Assembly: GCA_934590505.1 (NCBI GenBank) | Contig: CAKTPC010000076.1 | Coordinates: 1-9,946, forward strand | DNA length: 9,946 nucleotides | DNA from: an uncultured Oscillospiraceae bacterium | GTDB taxonomy: Bacteria > Bacillota > Clostridia > Oscillospirales > Oscillospiraceae | Direction: 5' to 3' | In this document: one piece after another, positions 1-5,035 of the stretch | How positions within the stretch are numbered: the stretch's first letter is position 1 | How the letters are laid out: every line of letters starts with the position of its first letter | Translations under genes and position numbers: made by a program | Notes under the pieces: model-generated | Told to the model about the DNA's origin: nothing | The model's database searches: none | Seen by the model: only the letters and a program-made list of their open reading frames with translations

Positions 1-58
1 AATCGGGGCCTGCTGCGGTAAAGAATCCGGCAGCGCCGGTGAGATCAACTTTAACCAT
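1..58 (-). CDS. 5' end of a gene leaving the window (unidentified)
   Basis: An ATG at 58-56 on the minus strand opens a frame that stays open to the window edge. The visible protein is MVKVDLTGAAGFFTAAGPD. A strong AGGAGG ribosome site lies 6-7 nt upstream (about 65-70), and a TATAAT box lies further up, so this is very likely a true gene start. Nineteen residues are too few to assign a family. The pattern is loosely reminiscent of the N-terminus of Firmicute glucose-6-phosphate isomerase, but that is only an impression. The gene has the same orientation as the DUF2798 and MFS genes but appears to have its own promoter. Confidence 0.6.
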   Translation of the reverse strand, partial: MVKVDLTGAAGFFTAAGPD

Positions 59-81
59 AATAGCCTCCTGACGGTATGTAT

Positions 82-115
82 ATTATAGTGACATAATTTT
101 GGGAAACGGTTTCCC
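82..115 (-). promoter_or_regulatory. Promoter region with 15-bp operator-like palindrome
   Basis: On the minus strand a perfect TATAAT (82-87) lies 23 nt upstream of the start codon at 58. The expected -35 position (about 105-110) has no good TTGACA match. Instead it is occupied by the perfect palindrome GGGAAAC-G-GTTTCCC (101-115). A centre of AAACGGTTT resembles operators of LacI/CcpA-type repressors, and the placement over the -35 would suit repression or activator-dependent transcription. The sequence also lies just after the stop codon of the DUF2798 gene, but no U-tract follows it, so a terminator role is unlikely. Confidence 0.45.
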
Positions 116-126
116 TGCGAACACTA

Positions 127-660
127 TTATATACTATCTTCCGCGGATTTCAACTGTATATTTCTCCTGCACACTCCGCGGAATATCAGCCGCGCCAGCG
201 GCCCCGCAGCAAAGAGATTCCACAGCAGCGCCATCGGGAAGTTTTTCATAACTGTCCCGATCCATATCGCCGGCAGCTGCATGATCGGCGCGCCGCCGAG
301 ACATACATTGAAGAGTATGCTGGCGACAAGGCTCATCGTCGGGCACATTATCAGCACCGTGCATCCCGATATCATCAGCGTTATAAAGAACGGGTTGTCC
401 TTCTCCGGGCGGATGATGCGCGCGGCGAGCATGTGCCCGATGCGGTTGCCCCAGAGGTTTGAGAAAATGAATACGAATATCCACATAAAGGACGCTTCCT
501 TGAGCGCATCGGGAAAGACGGCGTTTGTCATGCTGCTCAGCCCGCCGGGCATGGAGTTATAGCCCATCTTGAAGGCCACATTGTATACCTCCATGCCGAG
601 CGCCATCAGCACCGACATGAGTATTCCGAAGAATATCTTTTCACCCTTTGTATTCGGCAT
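127..660 (-). CDS. DUF2798 family membrane protein
   Basis: A 177-residue very hydrophobic protein with about four membrane segments (roughly residues 9-30, 56-75, 91-118 and 128-152). It has an internally duplicated layout: each half carries a helix pair, with the conserved look N-F-P (140-142) plus a following helix in the second half, as in DUF2798 proteins. No catalytic motif is visible and the family function is unknown. The start ATG (660) lies 1 nt beyond the stop codon of the upstream MFS gene. Its ribosome site GAGGTGA is inside the MFS 3' end, so the two are almost certainly co-transcribed and translationally coupled. This suggests a membrane partner or a co-regulated function. The family call is from sequence character and recall of the family; a profile search was not possible. 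Confidence 0.75.
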   Translation of the reverse strand: MPNTKGEKIFFGILMSVLMALGMEVYNVAFKMGYNSMPGGLSSMTNAVFPDALKEASFMWIFVFIFSNLWGNRIGHMLAARIIRPEKDNPFFITLMISGCTVLIMCPTMSLVASILFNVCLGGAPIMQLPAIWIGTVMKNFPMALLWNLFAAGPLARLIFRGVCRRNIQLKSAEDSI

Positions 661-661
661 C

Positions 662-1855
662 TCACTTCACCTCATTCTTCTGTGCTTGATGCAGGGAATA
701 TGACAGGGACGACGGGTCATGCCTGCCCCAGAAAACGTACATCAGCACGGAGACGATGTTTGCCGCCGAGAGCGCAAGGAACATGTTATCATAGCCCGCC
801 GCAGTGATGAGCCACCCGGCAATGCCGCCGCCGAGACCTATGCCGATGTCGTATGCGCAGAGGAACGTGGAGTTTGCCGAGCCGCGCTCTGCGGGCGAGG
901 ATGAGTGCACCGCCATCGACTGCAAGGCCGGCTCAAGCCCACCGAAGCCGTAGCCCGCGAGGATCGCCGCGAGGATGAATGTCACACTGTTCGGCACGAG
1001 CGATAGCAGCAGAAACGCTGCGAACATTGCCGCGTTGCAGGAGTAGACGAACATTCCCTCGCCCTTTCTGTCTGCGTACTTGCCGAGGGTGAAGCGGACT
1101 ATCAGCAGCATGACCGCCATTATTGCAAAGAACAGCCCGCCCGAGGGGAGCGCCTTTTCGGCGGCGTATTTCGCAAGGAAGTTTTCAAGTGCGCCGAAGG
1201 TCAGCATGAACACCAGTGCAATCGCCGAAGCCGGCACTGCCGACTTTGAAAACAGCGCCTTGACATTCAGCGGGTGCGGCGTCGCCTCAACGGGCTTGAG
1301 CCTGAGCAGCAGGAACAGGATCACCGCAATGACTATCGAACCCGCGGCGCAGAGGAAGAGCACTGTGTAGCTGAACCGGTTCATCAGGTAAAGGCCGAGC
1401 GCCGGGGCGCAGGAGGTCGCAAGCGCCGTCGCCATGCCGAACATGCCCATGCCCTCCGAAAAGCGGGAGCAGGGGATAACGTCAGAGGCAATCGTCGCCG
1501 TTGAGGTGTTTGACAGCGCAAGCGACGCGCCGTGCACCATTCTGAACACAAAGGCGAGGAAAATTACAGATGCGGCCATGTAGCCCAGCGGCATAAGCAG
1601 CATCCCGCAAAGGCCTATCGCGAGAATCGTCCTGCGCTTTCCGTTGTCGAGCATCCAGCCGACGAACGGGCGGCAGAGCACCGCGACGAACGAAAACAGC
1701 GTCGCCGCAAGCCCGGCCAGCGCTTCGCTGCCGCCGAGGCTCTCAATGTAAAATGGGAATGTAGACAGCAGCATGATGTGGTTCATAAACACGAGGAAGT
1801 TGATAACGATGATGAGCACGAAGTTTCGGCTCCAGAGCTTTTCCGATTTTTCCAT
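662..1855 (-). CDS. MFS family transporter, 12 TM
   Basis: A 397-residue integral membrane protein of the major facilitator superfamily, probably a proton-coupled exporter or uptake carrier; the substrate cannot be read from the sequence. The classic motif A between helices 2 and 3 is visible as G-W-M-L-D-N-G-K-R-R (66-75), with a degenerate second copy G-K-Y-A-D-R-K-G (258-265) in the C-terminal half. This is the usual 6+6 helix arrangement, with the central loop around 186-205. The stretch S-D-V-I-P...E-G-M-G-M-F-G (124-140) after helix 4 is typical of drug-efflux-like MFS proteins. The ATG at 1855 is preferred over an in-frame TTG at 1885 because GGGAG lies 8 nt before it and the upstream frame runs through the leader U-tract. 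It is the first gene of a two-gene unit with DUF2798. Confidence 0.85.
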   Translation of the reverse strand: MEKSEKLWSRNFVLIIVINFLVFMNHIMLLSTFPFYIESLGGSEALAGLAATLFSFVAVLCRPFVGWMLDNGKRRTILAIGLCGMLLMPLGYMAASVIFLAFVFRMVHGASLALSNTSTATIASDVIPCSRFSEGMGMFGMATALATSCAPALGLYLMNRFSYTVLFLCAAGSIVIAVILFLLLRLKPVEATPHPLNVKALFSKSAVPASAIALVFMLTFGALENFLAKYAAEKALPSGGLFFAIMAVMLLIVRFTLGKYADRKGEGMFVYSCNAAMFAAFLLLSLVPNSVTFILAAILAGYGFGGLEPALQSMAVHSSSPAERGSANSTFLCAYDIGIGLGGGIAGWLITAAGYDNMFLALSAANIVSVLMYVFWGRHDPSSLSYSLHQAQKNEVK

Positions 1856-1870
1856 TTCAATATCTCCCTG

Positions 1871-1929
1871 AAAAAATAAAAACAACGGGCAGCTGACAAC
1901 CGGAATTACGCTGTCAGCTACTCGTTGTT
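1871..1929 (-). terminator. Terminator-like hairpin in the MFS leader
   Basis: The long inverted repeat reads, on the plus strand, AACAACG (1881-1887) and AGCTGACA (1891-1898) against TGTCAGCT (1912-1919) and CGTTGTT (1923-1929). In minus-strand RNA this gives a 7-bp plus 8-bp stem separated by a 3x3 internal loop, with a 13-nt apical loop. It is followed directly by a U-rich tract (UUUUUAUUUUUU, 1871-1882). This is the shape of an intrinsic terminator. It lies 3' of the sdaAB-sdaAA operon on the same strand, so it may end that transcript. It also lies downstream of the predicted MFS promoter and directly before the MFS ribosome site, so it may attenuate MFS transcription or cap its mRNA 5' end. 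The U-tract ends just at the MFS ribosome-binding site. Confidence 0.7.
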
Positions 1930-1935
1930 ATGTTT

Positions 1936-1965
1936 ATTTTATCAGAGCATACGGTCAAAAGTCAA
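1936..1965 (-). promoter_or_regulatory. Predicted sigma-A promoter of the MFS-DUF2798 unit
   Basis: Minus-strand TTGACT (1965-1960) is followed by an 18-nt spacer and TAAAAT (1941-1936). The extended -10 dinucleotide TG lies at 1944-1943. Transcription should begin near 1929, the outer base of the leader hairpin. Confidence 0.6.
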
Positions 1966-1978
1966 AGGACAATTTGAC
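1961..1978. promoter_or_regulatory. Operator-like palindrome GTCAAA-N6-TTTGAC
   Basis: A perfect 6-bp inverted repeat (1961-1966 and 1973-1978) with a 6-nt centre overlaps the -35 element of the MFS promoter. An additional GTCAAA direct copy lies at 1955-1960 (GGTCAAAAGTCAAAGGACAA on the plus strand). The size and position suit a dimeric repressor or activator. No regulator gene is adjacent, so the cognate protein is unknown. Confidence 0.4.
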
Positions 1979-1998
1979 AAAAATCACCGCAGGAAAAT

Positions 1999-2019
1999 CA
2001 CAAAAAAGTATACTTTGTG
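1999..2019. repeat. AT-rich inverted repeat after sdaAA (weak terminator or site)
   Basis: CACAAA (1999-2004) and TTTGTG (2014-2019) enclose a region containing the 12-bp perfect palindrome AAAGTATACTTT (2005-2016). It begins about 10 nt after the sdaAA stop codon. In minus-strand RNA it gives only an A-U-rich stem followed by a short U-run, so at best it is a weak terminator. A protein-binding site is the alternative. Confidence 0.3.
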
Positions 2020-2028
2020 TATCGCAGG

Positions 2029-2904
2029 TCACTGCCCGAAGAACTCTTCCCGGAACTTCACCGCCGTGGGGCTCGCGGCAATGCCGCCCATGCCCGTTTC
2101 GCGCAGCGAGGAGGGGAGCGCCGCGCCGACTGAGGCCATCGCGTCTATCACCTCGTCCGGTGGTATGCGCGACTCTATCCCAGCCAGCGCCATCTCGGCC
2201 GCGCACAGTGCGTTCATCGCACCCGCGGCGTTGCGCTTTATGCAGGGGACTTCGACTAAGCCCGCCACGGGGTCGCACACCAGCCCCATCATATTTTTGA
2301 GTGCCATTGCTGCGGCGTTTGCCATCTGCACGCCGCTGCCGCCGTGGAGGTATACGAGCGCTGCCGCGGCCATTGCCGCCGCCGTGCCTATCTCTGCCTG
2401 ACAGCCCGCTTCCGCACCCGATATTGAGGCGCGCTGGGCTATCACCGCGCCGAAACCGGATGCAGCGTACAGCGCCTTTATAAGCGCATCGTCAGGAAGT
2501 TCATAGCGTCTGCCGTATGGCAGCAGCACTGCCGGCAGAACTCCGCACGCACCCGCCGTCGGTGCTGCGACGATGCAGTGCATGCACGCGTTGCACTCGC
2601 CCATGCGCAGCGCCGCGGCAAGAATGCCGTCGATGAACTCTCCGCATATCCCGCCGCCGTTTGCCGCGTAGGCGTCCATCTTCGCGCCGTCTCCGCCGGT
2701 AAGCCCGCTGTGCGAGCGCAGCCCGGCGTCATATGAGGCGTCGGCCTTCTTCATCGCCTCAAGCCGCGCGGCCATCTGCGCCCATGAATGCTCCGGGCTT
2801 ATCCCTGTCTCATCCGCGCTTGCGCGCAGGACGTATTCCCAAAGCTCCAGCCCAGCGCTCTCCGCGCCCGAGAGAAGCTCCTTTACCGATAAGAATACCG
2901 CCAT
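2029..2904 (-). CDS. sdaAA: L-serine ammonia-lyase, iron-sulfur-dependent, alpha subunit
   Basis: The catalytic subunit of the two-chain L-serine dehydratase, which deaminates L-serine to pyruvate and ammonia in the cytoplasm using a [4Fe-4S] cluster. At 291 residues it has the normal length. Family signatures are visible: S-G-L-T-G-G-D (66-72), P-T-A-G-A-C-G-V-L-P (115-124), G-A-E-A-G-C-Q-A-E-I-G (163-173), C-D-P-V-A-G-L-V-E-V-P-C (210-221) and R-E-T-G-M-G-G-I-A (268-276). Cys168, Cys210 and Cys221 have the 42- and 11-residue spacing known for the cluster ligands of the family. The ATG at 2904 has AGGAGG (2913-2918) 8 nt upstream. That site overlaps the sdaAB stop codon, so translation of the two subunits is linked. 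Confidence 0.95.
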   Translation of the reverse strand: MAVFLSVKELLSGAESAGLELWEYVLRASADETGISPEHSWAQMAARLEAMKKADASYDAGLRSHSGLTGGDGAKMDAYAANGGGICGEFIDGILAAALRMGECNACMHCIVAAPTAGACGVLPAVLLPYGRRYELPDDALIKALYAASGFGAVIAQRASISGAEAGCQAEIGTAAAMAAAALVYLHGGSGVQMANAAAMALKNMMGLVCDPVAGLVEVPCIKRNAAGAMNALCAAEMALAGIESRIPPDEVIDAMASVGAALPSSLRETGMGGIAASPTAVKFREEFFGQ

Positions 2905-2917
2905 TACCTAAACCTCC

Positions 2918-3577
2918 TCAATCCGTGCCGACTGCCGCCGCGCTTATGATCCCCTGCATCGCAGCAATGGTGTTCACCGTGCTTTGCGATACGGGCGAGT
3001 CGCACTCTATGACCATTATCGCCTGCCCGCCGCGCGAGCTGCGGTTTACGTGGAAGGTCGCGATGTTTATGCCGAGGTTTGCCAGCACCGCCGAAACTAT
3101 TGATATGCTCCCAGGCTGGTCCTCGTTGCGGATGATGAGCGTCGGTTTTTCCGCCGAGAACGAGAGCGCTATCCCGTCAAGCTCGCGCACCTCTATGCGC
3201 CCGCCGCCGACGGACGCTCCCGTCATGCTGAGCCGTCTGCCGTTTTTGCCTGCGAGGTCAAGCCTTGCCGTGTTCGGGTGCGCGGCGCGAAGCTGGCGCA
3301 GCTCGAAGGAGAAGTCAAGCCCCTGCTCCCATGCAAGCTCAAAGCTGTGCGGTATGCGCTCGTCGTCCGGGCGCATGCCCAGCAGCCCCGCGACTATGGC
3401 CTTATCCGTGCCGTGACCCCGGCCCGTCGCGGCAAAGGAGCCGTGCAGTGTGATCCTCGCACTCTTCGGTTCCTCCCCGAGAAGCTTTCTCGCCACATAG
3501 CCGATGCGCACCGCGCCCGCCGTGTGCGAGCTGCTGGGTCCTACCATCACCGGGCCGATGAGGTCAAAGATATCCAT
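2918..3577 (-). CDS. sdaAB: L-serine ammonia-lyase, iron-sulfur-dependent, beta subunit
   Basis: The partner subunit of the serine dehydratase encoded 13 nt downstream; 219 residues. The N-terminal SDH-beta domain opens with the hallmark G-P-S-S-S-H-T-A-G (13-21). It continues with H-G-S-F-A-A-T-G-R-G-H-G-T-D-K-A (45-60), and a glycine-rich S-V-G-G-G-R-I segment (122-128) closes it. Residues about 145-219 form an ACT domain (I-R-N-E-D-Q-P-G-S-I near 149-158, then a V-N-R-S-S-R-G-G-Q-A turn), which in this family serves in subunit assembly or ligand sensing. The start is ATG at 3577 with a G-rich AAGGGGG site upstream. It is the first gene of the operon. Its promoter is not obvious: the upstream sequence runs into the 277-bp inverted-repeat element after only about 48 bp. 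Confidence 0.95.
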   Translation of the reverse strand: MDIFDLIGPVMVGPSSSHTAGAVRIGYVARKLLGEEPKSARITLHGSFAATGRGHGTDKAIVAGLLGMRPDDERIPHSFELAWEQGLDFSFELRQLRAAHPNTARLDLAGKNGRRLSMTGASVGGGRIEVRELDGIALSFSAEKPTLIIRNEDQPGSISIVSAVLANLGINIATFHVNRSSRGGQAIMVIECDSPVSQSTVNTIAAMQGIISAAAVGTD

Positions 3578-3694
3578 TGCCCCGCCCCCTTATCTGTGCT
3601 TGTTAAAAAGATTTGTGGAAATATTACTATCAATTGACAAGAGCACACACGCCTGACAGTGTGTCTTTCCGGTGCTTTTTGTCCTTTTCGCCTT

Positions 3695-3712
3695 GACGGG
3701 CGACAGCCCGTC
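3695..3712. repeat. Perfect 7-bp hairpin inside the palindromic element
   Basis: GACGGGC (3695-3701), a GACA loop, then GCCCGTC (3706-3712). The left arm, extended to TTGACGGGC, can pair alternatively with GCCCGTCAA at 3863-3871, giving either a local or a long-range stem. No U-tract follows on either strand, so it is not a simple terminator. Confidence 0.6.
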
Positions 3713-3769
3713 TGCGACTCAAAAACCAAAAATCACACAAAAATCCATCACTGTCAGGTGCAAGCAGTT

Positions 3770-3840
3770 TTGCCGGAGCAGAAATGCGCTCAGGCAATGA
3801 AAAGCCCGCAGGCAATACTTTGTGTATTGGCAAGGGCTTT
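3770..3840. repeat. Two adjacent hairpins inside the palindromic element
   Basis: The first hairpin pairs TTGCC-g-GAGC (3770-3779) with GCTC-a-GGCAA (3788-3797). The second pairs AAAGCCC (3801-3807) with GGGCTTT (3834-3840) around an inner CAATAC (3813-3818) / GTATTG (3824-3829) stem with a TTTGT loop. Together they give a compact structured core in either strand's RNA. Confidence 0.55.
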
Positions 3841-3955
3841 GAAGCCGCATGGGCGTTTTTCTGCCCGTCAAAACCGTATGTGTCCTTGTCAATTGATAGT
3901 ATACTAAATACAAGCACCTTTTTCAAGAAGAACACCGAAAGGGTACATGATACCG

Positions 3956-3984
3956 TTGAATAATTTCCCCCAACTTGTTATAAT
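3956..3984 (+). promoter_or_regulatory. Sigma-A promoter of the asparaginase operon
   Basis: TTGAAT (3956-3961), a 17-nt spacer and a perfect TATAAT (3979-3984). The predicted start of transcription is near 3991, leaving a leader of about 42 nt before the ATG at 4033. The promoter lies wholly outside the inverted-repeat element. A small GGTA/TACC dyad (3942-3945, 3951-3954) lies just upstream of the -35. The leader is too short for a riboswitch. Confidence 0.75.
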
Positions 3985-4032
3985 TATCTATTATTACGCT
4001 TTATATCACCATCAGACAAGGAAGCACCCGAT

Positions 4033-5031
4033 ATGAAAAACATCCTCATGCTCGGCACCGGCGGCACCATCGCCTCCGAAATGACGCCCGACGGCCTGAC
4101 CCCGGAGCTTACCCCGCAGCAGCTGCTGCGCTATGTCCCGGCGATAAGCTCACTCTGCCGTGTCGACTGCAAGTCTCTCTTCAGCCTTGACAGCACCAAT
4201 ATCACCCCTGCGCACTGGATCGCCGTCGCTCGGGCTCTGCGCGATAATTACGCGCGCTATGACGGCTTCGTCATCAGTCACGGCACCGATACCATGGCCT
4301 ATACTGCCGCCGCGCTGAGCTATCTCGTTCAGGGCGCGGACAAGCCTATCATGATAACCGGTGCGCAGAAGCCCATTAACTATGACTCCACCGACTCCAA
4401 GCTCAACCTGACCGATGCCTTTGTCTGTGCCTGCTCCGGTCAGCTTGCCGGGGTCGATATCGTGTTCAGCGGCCGCGTCATTCTCGGCACCCGCGCGAGA
4501 AAGACCTGCTCCAAGAGCTTTGCTGCCTTTTCCAGCATCAATTACCCTGACCTTGCCATCCTGCACGATCACCGTCTCATGCGCTATATCGCGCCTGATA
4601 CGCTGCCCGCGCCGCTGTTTTATGATAAGCTCGATGAGCATGTCGCCCTTGTGAAGATGGTCCCCGGTACCGATCCGGAGGTGCTCGACTTCCTTCTTTC
4701 CCGCAATGACGCGCTCATCATCGAGTGCTTCGGCGTCGGCGGCCTGCCCTCGTATAACGACAGCCGTTTGTTTGAGCTTGTCGAGCGCCATACCGCCGAG
4801 GGCAAGTTCATCGTCATGACGACACAGGTGCAGAACGAGGGCTCCGATCTCTCGGTCTACTCCGTCGGGCACAGTCTCAAGAGCAATCCCCTTGTCCTTG
4901 AAGCTTACGATATGACCACCGAAGCCGTCTATGCAAAGATGATGTGGATCCTCGGCCAGACGAAGGAGCCTGCCGAGGTCAGCCGCCTGTTCTATACACC
5001 CGTCGCGCATGACATCCTGCACGGAGAATGA
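4033..5031 (+). CDS. ansA: Type I L-asparaginase
   Basis: A 332-residue enzyme hydrolysing L-asparagine to L-aspartate and ammonia. No signal peptide is present, so it is cytoplasmic, as is usual for the type I (AnsA) form, and the length fits. Both asparaginase signatures are present: T-G-G-T-I-A-S (9-15) with nucleophile Thr12, and S-H-G-T-D-T-M (82-88) supplying Thr85 and Asp86. Lys157, in R-A-R-K-T-C-S-K-S-F, aligns with the catalytic lysine of the family by my reading. I-T-G-A-Q-K-P (108-114) follows as expected. The ATG at 4033 has AAGGAAG (4018-4024) upstream. It is the first gene of a three- or four-gene rightward operon; its 3' end carries the ribosome site of the next gene. The type I versus glutaminase-active distinction rests on length and the absence of a leader peptide. 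Confidence 0.93.
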   Translation: MKNILMLGTGGTIASEMTPDGLTPELTPQQLLRYVPAISSLCRVDCKSLFSLDSTNITPAHWIAVARALRDNYARYDGFVISHGTDTMAYTAAALSYLVQGADKPIMITGAQKPINYDSTDSKLNLTDAFVCACSGQLAGVDIVFSGRVILGTRARKTCSKSFAAFSSINYPDLAILHDHRLMRYIAPDTLPAPLFYDKLDEHVALVKMVPGTDPEVLDFLLSRNDALIIECFGVGGLPSYNDSRLFELVERHTAEGKFIVMTTQVQNEGSDLSVYSVGHSLKSNPLVLEAYDMTTEAVYAKMMWILGQTKEPAEVSRLFYTPVAHDILHGE

Positions 5032-5035
5032 ATAT

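Larger units (their letters stand above)
3625..3901. repeat. 277-bp imperfect palindromic element with 17-bp terminal inverted repeats (MITE-like)
   Basis: The left end TACTATCAATTGACAAG (3625-3641) is the exact reverse complement of the right end (3885-3901). Internal inverted pairs include CCTGACAGTG (3652-3661) with CACTGTCAGG (3749-3758), and TTGACGGGC (3693-3701) with GCCCGTCAA (3863-3871). Local hairpins lie at 3695-3712, 3770-3797 and 3801-3840. It carries no convincing gene and sits between divergent operons, as expected of a MITE or dispersed structured repeat. Terminal TA dinucleotides are compatible with insertion at TA, but they are part of the repeat itself, so no target duplication can be proven. 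No longer flanking duplication was seen. Copies elsewhere in the genome cannot be checked from this window. Confidence 0.65.

Noticed and set aside
95..109. CodY-box-like AATTTTGGGAAACGG
   Set aside because: About five mismatches to the AATTTTCWGAAAATT consensus; the perfect palindrome at 101-115 explains the conserved-looking part better.
1925..2401. Rightward open frame across the MFS-sdaAA intergenic region and the 3' part of sdaAA
   Set aside because: Its 3' two thirds are antisense to conserved sdaAA sequence, and its start lies within the leader hairpin and promoter of the opposite strand.
3578..3660. Promoter for sdaAB formed at the left end of the element (TAATAT crossing the repeat boundary)
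   Set aside because: Only 4 of 6 bases match the -10 and no -35 lies at a proper distance; too weak to annotate, so the sda promoter remains unlocated.
3630..3935. Leftward 101-codon open frame spanning nearly the whole inverted-repeat element (and overlapping frames on both strands)
   Set aside because: It starts at GTG with no ribosome site, its sequence has no recognisable fold, and it is made of the arms and hairpins of the repeat. Open frames on both strands are expected from a palindrome.
3991..4032. Possible riboswitch ahead of the asparaginase gene
   Set aside because: The leader from the predicted start is only about 42 nt and shows no stem pair or expression platform.
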